Source: Prevotella sp. (GTDB taxonomy: Bacteria > Bacteroidota > Bacteroidia > Bacteroidales > Bacteroidaceae). From it: DNA of 64,000 bases. Location: NCBI GenBank assembly GCA_017538105.1, contig JAFYJN010000085.1, positions 186,001 to 250,000 on the forward strand. Reading direction: 5' to 3'. The notes beneath the pieces are model-generated. The model saw only the letters and a list, made by a program, of their open reading frames with translations. It was not told the DNA's origin and ran no database searches. Below, piece after piece: positions 52,788-62,506 of this stretch (within the stretch, counting starts at the first letter, position 1; each line of letters starts with the position of its first letter). A program made the translations under genes and the position numbers.

Positions 52788-54302
52788 ATGAAAATATTTA
52801 CCAGTATACAGCTGCATGAGCTGGACCAATATACGATTGAGCACGAGCCCGTGAAGTCCATCGACCTGATGGAACGGGCCGCCAAGGCACTCACCCGCGC
52901 CATCAGCGAACGATGGAACGTGCGCACACCCGTGGTCACCTTTGCAGGACCGGGCAACAACGGTGGCGATGCGCTGGCCGTATCGCGCATGTTGGCAGAA
53001 CAGGGTTACAACGTAACGGTCTACCTGTTCAACACCAAGGACCACCTGTCAGAGGACTGCGCCATCAACCGCGACCGTCTCACTTCGCGGGTAGCCAAAT
53101 TCACCGAGGTGACGAAAGGAGAGTTCGAACTGCCCCAGTTGACCGCTGAGACGCTGGTCATCGATGGTCTTTTCGGCATCGGCCTGGCTAAACCACTCTC
53201 TGGCGGCTTTGCCTCATTGGTAAAATTCATCAACCAGACCCCCTCGACGGTGGTGAGCATCGACATCCCCTCCGGACTGTTGTGCGAAGACAACAGCAAC
53301 AATATCCAACCCAACATCATTCGGGCCGACGTCACGCTGACACTCCACCAGAAGAAACTGGCTTTCCTCTTTGCCGACAACCAGCAATACTTAGGCAAGG
53401 TGAAGGTTCTCGACATCGGTCTGTCAAAGGAATACATTGAGAACACGCCCTCCGAATACACCATCCTCGAAGAGCAAGATATTCGCCGTATCATGCAGCC
53501 GCGCGATGACTTTGCCCACAAAGGCAGCATGGGCAGCGCTCTACTTATCGCCGGCAGCTACGGCATGGCAGGTGCCGCCATCCTCGCCGCCCGTGCCTGC
53601 ACGCGCAGCGGTGTGGGTAAAGTGACGGTGCAGACGCCATCGAACAATTACGCGGTGATGCAAATGGCCGTTCCCGAGGCGTTGGTTCGTATCGGCAGCG
53701 ACCCTAATTATTTCGCTGAGTCGGTGGACTCCGAACCTTTCGATGCCTTGGGCATTGGTCCGGGGTTGGGACAAAACGAGAACACGGCCATTGCCCTCAT
53801 CGGTCAGTTGCGCCGCACCCGTTCGTCCATCGTTGTCGATGCCGACGGATTGAACATTTTGGCCAGCCACCGCGCATGGATGCAACAACTGCCTAAGGAG
53901 ATTATCATGACACCCCACCCCAAGGAAATGGAACGTCTCGATGGCAACCGCTATAACACCGACTTCGAACTCTTTGCCAAAACACGTGAGTTGTCGGCTT
54001 ACCTCAAGGCTTATATCATCCTGAAAGGCCATTATAGCGCACTTTGCATGCCCGACGGCAACGTGGTGTTCAACAGCACCGGCAATTCAGGCATGGCCAC
54101 AGCAGGATGTGGTGACGTGCTTACGGGTCTGATCACAGGTCTTTTGGCTCGTGGCTACAGCCAGGCCGACGCCTGCAAGGTAGGTATGTACCTGCATGGT
54201 TTGGCCGGCGATCTGGCCATCGCCGATATCGGCAAGGAGAGTCTCGTGGCGGGCGACTTAATCACTTACTTACCCACCGCCTTCAAGATGCTGGGAGGAT
54301 GA
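52788..54302 (+). CDS. nnr: Bifunctional NAD(P)H-hydrate epimerase / ADP-dependent NAD(P)H-hydrate dehydratase
   Basis: 504 residues. N-terminal YjeF epimerase domain (about 1-215: GPGNNGGDALAVSRML, VIDGLFGIGL, SIDIPSGL) and C-terminal ribokinase-like dehydratase domain (about 225-500: KGSMGSALLIAGSYGMAGAA, GIGPGLGQ, VVDADGLNIL, TAGCGDVLTGLITGLL). It repairs hydrated nicotinamide nucleotides. Full-length and intact. Confidence 0.95.
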   Translation: MKIFTSIQLHELDQYTIEHEPVKSIDLMERAAKALTRAISERWNVRTPVVTFAGPGNNGGDALAVSRMLAEQGYNVTVYLFNTKDHLSEDCAINRDRLTSRVAKFTEVTKGEFELPQLTAETLVIDGLFGIGLAKPLSGGFASLVKFINQTPSTVVSIDIPSGLLCEDNSNNIQPNIIRADVTLTLHQKKLAFLFADNQQYLGKVKVLDIGLSKEYIENTPSEYTILEEQDIRRIMQPRDDFAHKGSMGSALLIAGSYGMAGAAILAARACTRSGVGKVTVQTPSNNYAVMQMAVPEALVRIGSDPNYFAESVDSEPFDALGIGPGLGQNENTAIALIGQLRRTRSSIVVDADGLNILASHRAWMQQLPKEIIMTPHPKEMERLDGNRYNTDFELFAKTRELSAYLKAYIILKGHYSALCMPDGNVVFNSTGNSGMATAGCGDVLTGLITGLLARGYSQADACKVGMYLHGLAGDLAIADIGKESLVAGDLITYLPTAFKMLGG

Positions 54303-54332
54303 ACCAAGCTATGAAGGAAGTGATGAGCTAGT

Positions 54333-54373
54333 CAATGACGGCCGCCGAGAAAAGATCTCGGCGGCCGTCATTG
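54333..54373. terminator. Terminator after nnr
   Basis: A perfect 18-bp GC-rich stem with AAAGA loop. No T-run follows, but stem strength and place between convergent genes fit a bidirectional terminator. A second small hairpin (TCCCC/GGGGA) follows at about 54407-54421. Confidence 0.75.
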
Positions 54374-54426
54374 ATAATGTTCAGCTGTTAGTCTAAATCA
54401 TCCCATTCCCCCTAAGGGGAGGGTTC

Positions 54427-55542
54427 TTACTGTCTCTGCATCTCTATCGACACAGTGTCACCATTCTGACCAGTAAAGAGGAACACGAGTGAACTTTCTT
54501 CGGGGAACTCGTTGGTATTGATGTTCACCGTTTTCTTGCCGTTACACTCAATGGTCTTCAGCACCTGTCCCGAATAGCTCACGATGTCAACTTTCTTCAG
54601 CGGCTCAGTGGCCTGTGCAAAGAGCATGCCCTTGTCGTCGGTGGCTGCATTCACGTCCATCGTCGGTCCTTGGGGAACGATAGTACTTGAATAGCTCTTG
54701 TGCTCCGACAGTTCGAAGCCCATGGCCTGAATCATCTTGGTGCCATAACGCTGACCCATCACACGGCAGCCCTCGGCATTGAAGTGCAGCCTATCGGCAG
54801 CGGCGGGAGCACCTTTGGATGAAATGACGTAAGCCTCTTGGAATCCGCGGGTTATCTGGTTGATGGTCTGGTTGGCACGGGCGCACACACCATTCTGGTC
54901 TTCGCCCACCACTTCACCTACCAGGAGCGACACCTTGTTGCGTTCGAGGTCAAGGTCACGGATGATGTCATTGTAAATTTTGCGCACCTTCTGCAACCAA
55001 CGGGCATCGTATGCATCTGTCTCACCCTGGTGAATCAAGATGCCGCGAATCTCACCCTCATCCATGGCCTGCTCGGCCAGTTGGATAAGCAGTCCGTAAG
55101 GATTGTTGTCATAAGCGGCAATCTCACGCTTCTTCCAGTCTTCCGTCACACCGGCGATATAGCTGCGGTAGGCATCTTTGTCGAACAGGTCGATGCCACA
55201 GCCGTCAACGGCAATATGTATCACACCCACGCGGGCATTCTTGGGCAGGTTGTCGAGCAAAGTACGTCCGAAATAGTCGACGAGCGACAGCTTGGTATCT
55301 TGGCGGCAGAGTGGTGGCACGGCCTTGCGCCATTGTCCACGTTTACGGTCCTTGCCGTCAACAGCCGATAGACTCAAGAAACGGTCGCTCACCTGCATGT
55401 CGGCATCGGAAATCTCGCCCTGTCCCACCATGTTCGACTGTCCTATGCACAGGAAGATGTAGAAATTCTCGTCTTGGGCACTCATGGTAGCGGGTAATGC
55501 AGCCAGTCCCATCATCATCAATAGTTTTTTCAGGATTTTCAT
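54427..55542 (-). CDS. Secreted SGNH esterase (sialate O-acetylesterase/CE6-like)
   Basis: 371 residues. Signal peptide ending ATMSAQ. Block I IFLCIGQSNMVGQG with the nucleophile Ser, then VDGCGIDLF, IHQGETDAYDARW and the C-terminal catalytic Asp-His in DRLHFNAEGCR. The last 90 residues form an extra beta domain. Related enzymes remove acetyl groups from sialic acid or xylan. A likely -7 box (TATTTTTG) lies at 55587-55594. Confidence 0.87.
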   Translation of the reverse strand: MKILKKLLMMMGLAALPATMSAQDENFYIFLCIGQSNMVGQGEISDADMQVSDRFLSLSAVDGKDRKRGQWRKAVPPLCRQDTKLSLVDYFGRTLLDNLPKNARVGVIHIAVDGCGIDLFDKDAYRSYIAGVTEDWKKREIAAYDNNPYGLLIQLAEQAMDEGEIRGILIHQGETDAYDARWLQKVRKIYNDIIRDLDLERNKVSLLVGEVVGEDQNGVCARANQTINQITRGFQEAYVISSKGAPAAADRLHFNAEGCRVMGQRYGTKMIQAMGFELSEHKSYSSTIVPQGPTMDVNAATDDKGMLFAQATEPLKKVDIVSYSGQVLKTIECNGKKTVNINTNEFPEESSLVFLFTGQNGDTVSIEMQRQ

Positions 55543-55586
55543 ATCGTTTAGTGTTTGGTTTTTACGAAAATATTCTTTTCATGCTG

Positions 55587-55594
55587 CAAAAATA
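55587..55594 (-). promoter_or_regulatory. -7 box for the SGNH esterase
   Basis: TATTTTTG on the minus strand, 44 nt before the ATG. No exact -33. Confidence 0.4.
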
Positions 55595-55709
55595 GGGAAA
55601 AAAATCAATAATCCCACTATTTCGCAAAAAAAACTTCTCAACCTATTGTCTGGCATGGAAAGAAAAGGCGACGTCGAGACATAAATGGATTATGTCACGA
55701 AGAGTAAAG

Positions 55710-55746
55710 AAAGCGAGTGACATCACACCAGGATGCCACTCGCTTT
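55710..55746. terminator. Terminator downstream of the aldolase gene
   Basis: 15-bp stem (AAAGCGAGTGACATC against its complement, one mismatch) with a 7-nt loop. On the minus strand it lies 37 nt past the aldolase stop. Confidence 0.65.
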
Positions 55747-55782
55747 GTTACTAATTCAATTATAATGACTTAACGCTTTCGC

Positions 55783-56787
55783 TTATTCAGCCAATTTGTT
55801 GTCGGAACCGAGCACCTCAACAATCTTGTGCTTGTACATCTTCTCCATCTCGTCGCGAGCGGGTCCGCAGAACTTACGCGGGTCGAACTCACCGGGTTTC
55901 TCCACGAGCACTTTGCGCACAGCGGCGGTGAAGGCAAGACGTGAGTCGGAGTCAATGTTAATCTTGCACACAGCGCTCTTCGAAGCCTTGCGCAGTTGCT
56001 CCTCGGGAATACCCACTGCATCGGGCAGTTTGCCACCATACTCATTGATGATGTCAACATATTCCTGGGGAACTGACGACGAACCATGGAGCACGATGGG
56101 GAAACCAGGCAGTTTTTCCATCACAGCGTCGAGCACGTCGAATGCCAATGGTGGGGGAACGAGTTTGCCCGTCTTCGGGTCACGTGTACACTGCTCGGGA
56201 GTGAACTTGTAAGCGCCATGGCTGGTACCGATGGAGATGGCGAGAGAGTCGCAGCCAGTACGGGTAGCGAAGTCAATCACCTCCTCGGGTTTGGTATAGT
56301 GCGATTCAGCGGCCACCACGTCGTCTTCCACACCGGCGAGCACACCGAGTTCAGCCTCAACGGTCACGTCGAACTGATGGGCATATTCCACCACTTTCTT
56401 GGTCAGGGCGATGTTCTCCTCATAAGGCAGCGCGCTACCGTCAATCATCACGCTCGAGAAGCCAGAGTCGATGCAGCTCTTGCAGGTCTCGAAGCTATCG
56501 CCATGGTCGAGGTGCAGGGCAATCTCAGGATGCTCGCATCCCAATTCCTTGGCATACTCCACGGCACCCTGTGCCATGTAACGCAGCAGTGTGGCGTTGG
56601 CATAGTTGCGTGCGCCTTTCGACACTTGCAGGATAACCGGCGAGCGCATTTCCGATGAGGCCTTGATGATAGCCTGGAGCTGCTCCATGTTGTTGAAGTT
56701 GAAAGCGGGGATGGCATATCCACCGTTGATGGCGCGGGCGAACATTTCTTTGGTGTTCACCAAGCCGAGGGTTTTGTAATCTACCAT
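55783..56787 (-). CDS. fba: Fructose-bisphosphate aldolase, class II
   Basis: 334 residues. Zinc-site LHLDHGDSFETCKSCI, VEAELGVLAGVEDDV, AISIGTSHGAYKF and VLHGSSSVPQEYV are the class II signatures. It interconverts fructose-1,6-bisphosphate with DHAP and glyceraldehyde-3-phosphate. Single-gene unit with its own strong promoter and terminator, as expected for a highly expressed glycolytic gene. Confidence 0.95.
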   Translation of the reverse strand: MVDYKTLGLVNTKEMFARAINGGYAIPAFNFNNMEQLQAIIKASSEMRSPVILQVSKGARNYANATLLRYMAQGAVEYAKELGCEHPEIALHLDHGDSFETCKSCIDSGFSSVMIDGSALPYEENIALTKKVVEYAHQFDVTVEAELGVLAGVEDDVVAAESHYTKPEEVIDFATRTGCDSLAISIGTSHGAYKFTPEQCTRDPKTGKLVPPPLAFDVLDAVMEKLPGFPIVLHGSSSVPQEYVDIINEYGGKLPDAVGIPEEQLRKASKSAVCKINIDSDSRLAFTAAVRKVLVEKPGEFDPRKFCGPARDEMEKMYKHKIVEVLGSDNKLAE

Positions 56788-56838
56788 AATAATTAAATAT
56801 TTAAAAATCTGAGTGTTTCTTTACTATATTAACGAGCG

Positions 56839-56869
56839 CAAAATTACAAAAAAACTTCCGACAGACAAA
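56839..56869 (-). promoter_or_regulatory. Promoter of the aldolase gene
   Basis: Minus strand TTTG (56866-56869), 19-nt spacer, TAATTTTG (56839-56846). Exact consensus. Confidence 0.72.
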
Positions 56870-56969
56870 ATTATCGTCTCCTTTTTCGTGGTTAAATAAC
56901 GCAAAAAACATCACCGCCCTATCCTCCTGACAGAAAGGGAGCCCAATTGACAAGTGGGTTTGACAAAAG

Positions 56970-57230
56970 TCACTCCACATACCATTCCGCATCCACAGCA
57001 TCACGCCAAGCGGTCTGTCCAAAACGCATGTCGGGAAGTGTGGCTAACGTGGGGTCGAGGGTGAGAGCCTCTTCCAAGGAAACGCAATCGAGGTCATCGC
57101 TATCAGTGATGCCAAAAGCCAGCCAGTCGCCCTCCTCGTCAAGGGTCACCTGCATGATAGGCTCTTTACCCTCAATCACTGCCATGGGCGCAATGAGCGG
57201 TTTCCAAGAATCGTCGTCAATAAGTTTCAT
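56970..57230 (-). CDS. Small acidic protein of unknown function
   Basis: 86 residues from MKLIDDDSWKPLIAP (57230). Very acidic (DSDDLDCVSLEEAL) with a likely alpha/beta fold and a Trp-rich end (TAWRDAVDAEWYVE). No signal or membrane segment. It follows the PBP4-type gene by 39 nt and is probably the last gene of that operon. Confidence 0.65.
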   Translation of the reverse strand: MKLIDDDSWKPLIAPMAVIEGKEPIMQVTLDEEGDWLAFGITDSDDLDCVSLEEALTLDPTLATLPDMRFGQTAWRDAVDAEWYVE

Positions 57231-57269
57231 TTTTCTAACTTCTCCTAACTTCAATTAGTGAACGTTTTA

Positions 57270-58523
57270 TCATTTACACAACAATTCGCACACCTTATTC
57301 TGGAACTCACGGCCATCGGAGGCTTTCAAGATGCCTTGGTTAACAATCGAGAAACAAATTTTATGGCCGTTGGATGCGGTGCAATATCCAGCCAAGGCAC
57401 TCACGCTGGTCACGGTGCCGGTCTTGGCATGTACATTACCTCCGGCACGGGTGCCCTGCATTCGGTTTTTCAAAGTTCCGTCAACCCCGGCGATGGGCAA
57501 CACAGGATAGAGGTGGTCGTATATCTCCCGTTGCGCAAAGGCATGGCGCAACAAGCGCACCATGAGTTCGGGTGTCACATAGTTGTAAAGCGACAGTCCG
57601 CTGCCATCGGCCACGGCATACATACCCGCTGGCAGTCCCAACCTACTGATGAGCCTTTTCACAGCAGTAGTGCCTTTCTTCGCCGTGGCCGGTTTACCCT
57701 CGCCGGCAGCTACTTGGTAAAACACTGCCTCGGCATAGAGATTGTCACTGTTTTTCATCATGCGTTTAAGCACCGTGTCGATGGAGGTAAGATGTTCCTG
57801 CACGATGGTCACCCCCTGTGGCGTGCGGCCTTGACCGGCACCTCCCGTCACCGTCACCCCGCGCTGACGCAACATCTGAAGCAGCCTTTCGGCAAAGTTA
57901 TCCTTGCCCTCAACGAGCAACGCTGAAAGTGTTGGGTTGTCGTCATCCCAACACCATCCCTCACCCCATTTCTCACCGCTGTACATCCCCTTGTCGGCCA
58001 CCACACTGCCCTCCACACGGGTGATGCCCTCATTCTTGACAGCATCGGCAAAGGTAGCCAAATCTTCGGCCGAGAAAGTCGGATCCATCGTGCCCATACA
58101 ATAGAGATTGCCATAAAGGACACCCTCGCGCACCTCACCGTTGCGGAAGAGTGAGGTACGGAATCGGTAGTTGCCGCCTAGCATGTCGAGAGCGGTGATG
58201 GCACTCACCAGTTTCATGGTCGATGCCGGACGCATACGCTGCCGTTCGTTGTGAAGATATACCACCGTCTGGTCGGTCAAGTCGTAAACCATCAGTCCCA
58301 GTTGCGAGATTTTCAACAGGTCGTCGCGCAACATCCGGTCCAACCCCTCACGTATCCGTTCCGCCCACGCCGTACCAGAGAGTTGGGTATACTCAGAAGG
58401 GGCGGAAGCATAAACCGTGTCGGCGGCATATCTATCCAGTTCTTCTTCAGTGAGCTGGGCCGACACAGGCAAGGCCATGGCACATGCCACGGCCAGGAAA
58501 CAGAGGAATTTTCTTGTTTTCAT
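57270..58523 (-). CDS. dacB: D-alanyl-D-alanine carboxypeptidase/endopeptidase (PBP4/DacB type, S13)
   Basis: 417 residues. Signal peptide ending LPVSAQ. The three active-site motifs are SxxK in RPASTMKLV (Ser about 100), SxN in MKNSDNLYAE and KTG in HAKTGTVTS. S13 enzymes trim D-Ala from peptidoglycan and cut crosslinks in the periplasm. The inserted domain between the SxxK and SxN motifs is shorter than in E. coli DacB. It starts 11 nt after the PH-domain gene. Confidence 0.92.
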   Translation of the reverse strand: MKTRKFLCFLAVACAMALPVSAQLTEEELDRYAADTVYASAPSEYTQLSGTAWAERIREGLDRMLRDDLLKISQLGLMVYDLTDQTVVYLHNERQRMRPASTMKLVSAITALDMLGGNYRFRTSLFRNGEVREGVLYGNLYCMGTMDPTFSAEDLATFADAVKNEGITRVEGSVVADKGMYSGEKWGEGWCWDDDNPTLSALLVEGKDNFAERLLQMLRQRGVTVTGGAGQGRTPQGVTIVQEHLTSIDTVLKRMMKNSDNLYAEAVFYQVAAGEGKPATAKKGTTAVKRLISRLGLPAGMYAVADGSGLSLYNYVTPELMVRLLRHAFAQREIYDHLYPVLPIAGVDGTLKNRMQGTRAGGNVHAKTGTVTSVSALAGYCTASNGHKICFSIVNQGILKASDGREFQNKVCELLCK

Positions 58524-58534
58524 ATTTTGTCTTT

Positions 58535-58948
58535 TTATTCGTTATCCAGATGATTGTATTTTGCTTGCCTTTTGGCCATCTCCTCGATAAACGCATCGGC
58601 ATTGGCGGGTTGCAAGGCAACATGATGGTTGGCTCCATAGGAAACGAGAACATACTTCACAAAGCCAAACATCGCCCCCTCCTCTTTCACCCCGGTGATA
58701 TCGGTCAACGGGATGCTTTTCACCGCTGTCCACCGACCGCGGCGAACCATCAGGTGGCCATCCTCGGTAAATTCGTACTCGGTGTGCACCAACCTCTCCA
58801 CCACCATAGCGGTGAGTGCGAAGAGCACCATGCCCAACAATGCTGTCACGCCTGTCCGCTGCCAAAAGAAAAACAACGCCAAGGCTGCCATGACAACCAC
58901 CGTCAATATAGCCGGAATGCTTATTCGTGAGTGAAAAGTTCGGTTCAC
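58535..58948 (-). CDS. Membrane protein with bacterial PH-like domain
   Basis: 137 residues. Two helices (ISIPAILTVVVMAALALFFFW, GVTALLGMVLFALTAMVV) and a cytoplasmic PH-like domain (YEFTEDGHLMVRRGRWTAVKSIPLTDITGVKE, in part). The role is unknown; it is the first gene ahead of dacB. A -7 box TACATTTG is at 58966-58973. Confidence 0.78.
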   Translation of the reverse strand: MNRTFHSRISIPAILTVVVMAALALFFFWQRTGVTALLGMVLFALTAMVVERLVHTEYEFTEDGHLMVRRGRWTAVKSIPLTDITGVKEEGAMFGFVKYVLVSYGANHHVALQPANADAFIEEMAKRQAKYNHLDNE

Positions 58949-58965
58949 TGCCCTTCAATTTTTTG

Positions 58966-58973
58966 CAAATGTA
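58966..58973 (-). promoter_or_regulatory. -7 box for the PH-domain/dacB operon
   Basis: TACATTTG on the minus strand, 17 nt before the ATG at 58948. No exact -33. Confidence 0.45.
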
Positions 58974-59047
58974 CGAAAAATGTATGAAAAAAAAGGTGAA
59001 ATGCAAAAAATCCTGCCTCGCTATTCTCCAAATCCCGAAATAATGAC

Positions 59048-59055
59048 TACTTTTG
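59048..59055 (+). promoter_or_regulatory. -7 box for nadB
   Basis: TACTTTTG, 28 nt before the ATG at 59084. No exact -33 in the AT-rich sequence upstream. Confidence 0.5.
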
Positions 59056-59083
59056 CACATATACTAACCTCATCATTATTCCT

Positions 59084-60676
59084 ATGATTTACAAGTACGA
59101 CTTTCTCATTATCGGTGCCGGCGTGGCCGGCATGAGTTACGCCTTGAAGATAGCCCGCGCAAAGAAAGGCAAAGTATGCATGATCTGCAAGACTTCGCTC
59201 GATGAAGCCAACACTTCATTTGCCCAAGGCGGCGTGGCCAGCGTAACCAACCTGAAAGTGGACAATTTCGACAAACATATCGAGGACACGATGATAGCCG
59301 GCGACTACATCAGTGACCGTGCCGCTGTGGAGCAGGTGGTGCGCAATGCCCCCTCACAAATTGAAGAATTGGTGCGTTGGGGCGTGAACTTCGACCGCAA
59401 CGACGACGGCGAGTTCGACCTGCACCGCGAGGGCGGGCACTCCGAGTTCCGCATCCTCCACCATGCCGACGACACTGGCGCCGAGATACAACGTGGACTG
59501 ATGGCCGCCGTCAGAGCCTGCCCCGACATCATCGTCAAAGAGAACCATTTCGCCGTGGAAATCATCACACAGCACCACCTCGGTGCACGTGTCACACGAC
59601 GCACGCCCTACATCAACTGCTACGGTGCTTATGTACTCAACCCCGACACGCAGAAGGTGGATACCTACCTGAGCAAAGTAACACTGATGTGTACCGGCGG
59701 TTGCGGTGCCGTGTACCAGACCACCTCCAACCCCGTCATCGCCACGGGCGACGGCATCGCCATGGTTTACCGCGCCAAGGGAACGGTGGCCGACATGGAA
59801 TTTGTGCAGTTCCACCCCACTGTTCTCCACTCCCCCACCGAGACGCATCCCGCCTTCCTCATCACCGAAGCCATGCGCGGCTATGGCGGCATATTGCGCC
59901 TACCCAACGGACAGTCGTTCATGGAGAAATACGACGAACGCCTGTCGCTGGCACCGCGCGACATCGTGGCACGCGCCATCGACAAAGAGATGAAGATTCA
60001 CGGTCTGGACCACGTGTGTCTCGACGTGACACACAAAGATGCCGAGGAGACCAAGCACCACTTCCCCAACATCTACCAGAAATGCAAGACGATGGGCATC
60101 GACATCACCGCCGATTACATCCCCGTTCGCCCGGCAGCGCATTACATGTGTGGCGGCATCAAGGTCGACCTCAACGGTTGTTCGAGCATCGAACGGCTCT
60201 ATGCCATCGGCGAATGCTCTTGCACGGGTCTGCACGGCGGCAACCGCTTGGCCTCGAACTCACTCATCGAGGCGGTGGTCTATGCCGACGCCGCAGCCAA
60301 ACATTCTCTGGAACATGTGGACCTTTACGACTTCAACGATAAAGTGCCGGAGTGGAACGATGAGGGTACCATGTCAAATGAGGAGAAGGTGCTCATCACC
60401 CAAAGCGTGAAAGAGGTGGGCGAAATCATGTCGAACTATGTGGGTATCGTGCGCTCCGACCTACGTCTGAAACGAGCCTGGGACCGTCTCGACATGCTCT
60501 ATGAAGAGACAGAGAACCTATTCAAGCGTGTCAAGGCCAGCAAAGACATCTGCGAACTGCGCAACATGATTAACGTGGGCTACCTCATCACCCGTTGGGC
60601 CATCGAGCGCAAGGAGTGTCGCGGTCTCCACTTCACCATCGACTACCCCGTACACGCCTACGACGAAAAGAAATAA
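59084..60676 (+). CDS. nadB: L-aspartate oxidase
   Basis: 530 residues. FAD-binding DFLIIGAGVAGMSYA at the start, SFAQGGVASV, REGGHSEFRILHHADDTG, FVQFHPTVLH, and the C-terminal YAIGECSCTGLHGGNRLASNSL. It oxidises L-aspartate to iminoaspartate, the first step of de novo NAD synthesis. The nadA and nadC genes are not in the window. The SGExxxTGxHGxNRLASNS signature separates NadB from fumarate reductase-like flavoproteins. Confidence 0.96.
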   Translation: MIYKYDFLIIGAGVAGMSYALKIARAKKGKVCMICKTSLDEANTSFAQGGVASVTNLKVDNFDKHIEDTMIAGDYISDRAAVEQVVRNAPSQIEELVRWGVNFDRNDDGEFDLHREGGHSEFRILHHADDTGAEIQRGLMAAVRACPDIIVKENHFAVEIITQHHLGARVTRRTPYINCYGAYVLNPDTQKVDTYLSKVTLMCTGGCGAVYQTTSNPVIATGDGIAMVYRAKGTVADMEFVQFHPTVLHSPTETHPAFLITEAMRGYGGILRLPNGQSFMEKYDERLSLAPRDIVARAIDKEMKIHGLDHVCLDVTHKDAEETKHHFPNIYQKCKTMGIDITADYIPVRPAAHYMCGGIKVDLNGCSSIERLYAIGECSCTGLHGGNRLASNSLIEAVVYADAAAKHSLEHVDLYDFNDKVPEWNDEGTMSNEEKVLITQSVKEVGEIMSNYVGIVRSDLRLKRAWDRLDMLYEETENLFKRVKASKDICELRNMINVGYLITRWAIERKECRGLHFTIDYPVHAYDEKK

Positions 60677-60688
60677 AGCTTGTTGCCG

Positions 60689-61504
60689 TCAAGGGTCTAC
60701 CTTACGGCCCAACATCCTGTTCAGATGCTTTTCCAGGATATGGAAGCTCGGTTCTACCATGCTTCCATGTCCATGGCCGTCAATTTCGTAGAGATAGGTC
60801 TGCTCATGTCCCACCAGTTTCATCATCCGTGCCAGGTATTGGTTCTCGTCGTAACGGCCAAATAGTTCCAGTTCCCTATCACCACAGATGAGCACCAAGG
60901 GCGGACAGTCTTTGCGCACCCAGTATATGGGCGCAAATTCGTCTATGGTCACCTGCAGCGGAGTCAGTCCCTGCATCTTCCTCACATTGTAATGCGTCAC
61001 CGCCTGTCCACTGAACGGCACATACATCATCACGCTGTCGGCATCGACGCCATAGGCACCGAGCCACGCCTTGTTCAGGCAGAGGAGCATGGTTATATAT
61101 CCACCGGCTGAGTGACCCGATACAACGATTTTATTTGGATCACCCCCATATTCGGCGATATGGCGGAACACCCATGCCACGGCTTCAGCCGAATCATCTA
61201 GCGTTTCCCTGATTGTCACCTTGGGCAACAGGCGATAGTTCACGCCCACCACCACGATGCCTTTTCCTTTCAATTTCTCGGGAATTTCCTTGTTGCCCGC
61301 CTCAAGTCCACCACCATGGAACCAAACCACCACGGGGCAGTCGTGGACGCGTTCGGGATAATAGACATCCAGCTTCAACCGTTCCTGGGCGTAACCATCC
61401 GTCTTCGTCGTGTAAGGGATGTCATTCTTCTGCTTGTAATCCTGAGCACAGACAGCCAGACAGACAACGCAGAACAGCAGCAAAAGGTAAAATTTCTTGT
61501 TCAT
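60689..61504 (-). CDS. Secreted alpha/beta hydrolase (carboxylesterase, HGGG type)
   Basis: 271 residues from ATG 61504. Signal peptide ending CLAVCAQ. Oxyanion motif VVWFHGGGLEAG, nucleophile Ser in VVSGHSAGGYI, Asp in LICGDRELE and His in DGHGHGSMV. The fold matches BD-FAE/esterase-lipase proteins that cleave small esters. It converges with nadB with only 12 nt between stops. Confidence 0.87.
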   Translation of the reverse strand: MNKKFYLLLLFCVVCLAVCAQDYKQKNDIPYTTKTDGYAQERLKLDVYYPERVHDCPVVVWFHGGGLEAGNKEIPEKLKGKGIVVVGVNYRLLPKVTIRETLDDSAEAVAWVFRHIAEYGGDPNKIVVSGHSAGGYITMLLCLNKAWLGAYGVDADSVMMYVPFSGQAVTHYNVRKMQGLTPLQVTIDEFAPIYWVRKDCPPLVLICGDRELELFGRYDENQYLARMMKLVGHEQTYLYEIDGHGHGSMVEPSFHILEKHLNRMLGRKVDP

Positions 61505-61589
61505 ATTCTCCAAATTATTAAACCTAGGGCAAAAATACGAATTATTACGGAATTTTCACTATATTAGTGGCATAATTTGGAGAACCAAT

Positions 61590-62384
61590 CTATTTCAGCA
61601 AGGGCATTATCTTCTCATTGATGTCTTCACCAACCATGAAGCATTGCTGCGAGTCAATCATGGCGAGGTTGCCAAAAGCAATCATATCTTCGTAGCGCCC
61701 ATCCAAACGCGTATGACCAAACACTTGGAACACCTTGTCCAAGCCATACGCCTTGGGAGCATCTGGAATGGAATGCTCGCGTATGTCCGCCCAAAGCACG
61801 CCGCCAGTTTTTTCGCCGAACCATGAACGGAGACTCCCCACGACAGAGAGCAAGTCTTGTCCTTGCCCATCATCATCCAGGAGGTTAATACGTTCTACAA
61901 TCTCAGGGTCGGAAACGGAGACCTCACTGTCGACCAAATGCCACAATTCCGTATTCACTTTGTTGAGCCAAAAGGCGGTTAATCCTGCGTGGGTGAAGAC
62001 ATAAGGAGTGTCATTTACCTGCTCTAAGTGAGCCAGTTGGAACAAATCTTTGAAGTCGTTGAAGACTTTATGGTACTTATCCCAATTGAGACTATCCTGC
62101 CGCGTTCCACCTGCCAGTTCGTTGAAACGTTCCGAAGCATAATGCTGGTCGTGATTGCCTTTGAGCAATACCACTTTTTCTTTGTTGTCCTGCTTCAACA
62201 GAATGATTTCCATTAAGTTCTCATACACACCTTCTGGCGTGTATTCAATGCCTTCATCCTGATAGGGGTCGAGGTAATCGCCCAAGAAAACGACCTTGTT
62301 TACTTGATTCAAATATTGGTGCACCGGCTTCTTCCAAAAAGTCCGTCCATGCACATCTGGAACGACCAAAATTCTTTTCACCAT
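61590..62384 (-). CDS. Calcineurin-like metallophosphoesterase
   Basis: 264 residues. Metal motifs in order: VVPDVHG, FLGDYLDPYQD, LLKGNHDQHY, FTHAGLTAF and VFGHTRLDGRY. These are the five blocks of a PPP/ApaH-like phosphatase. The substrate may be phosphoproteins or dinucleotides. It lies beside the truncated helicase at the AT-richer right edge. Confidence 0.87.
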   Translation of the reverse strand: MVKRILVVPDVHGRTFWKKPVHQYLNQVNKVVFLGDYLDPYQDEGIEYTPEGVYENLMEIILLKQDNKEKVVLLKGNHDQHYASERFNELAGGTRQDSLNWDKYHKVFNDFKDLFQLAHLEQVNDTPYVFTHAGLTAFWLNKVNTELWHLVDSEVSVSDPEIVERINLLDDDGQGQDLLSVVGSLRSWFGEKTGGVLWADIREHSIPDAPKAYGLDKVFQVFGHTRLDGRYEDMIAFGNLAMIDSQQCFMVGEDINEKIMPLLK

Positions 62385-62506
62385 TCGCTTGAACTATAAT
62401 AATACAATGCCTTTATAATTTTATAATAATATCACTTCATACGCAAAGGTATTATTATTTTACCACAATGAGGAGCATATTATACCTATAATTTCAAATG
62501 GACAAA

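Noticed and set aside
59377-60342. Plus-strand 321-codon frame inside nadB
   Set aside because: Shifted shadow of nadB, with Arg/His-rich nonsense composition.
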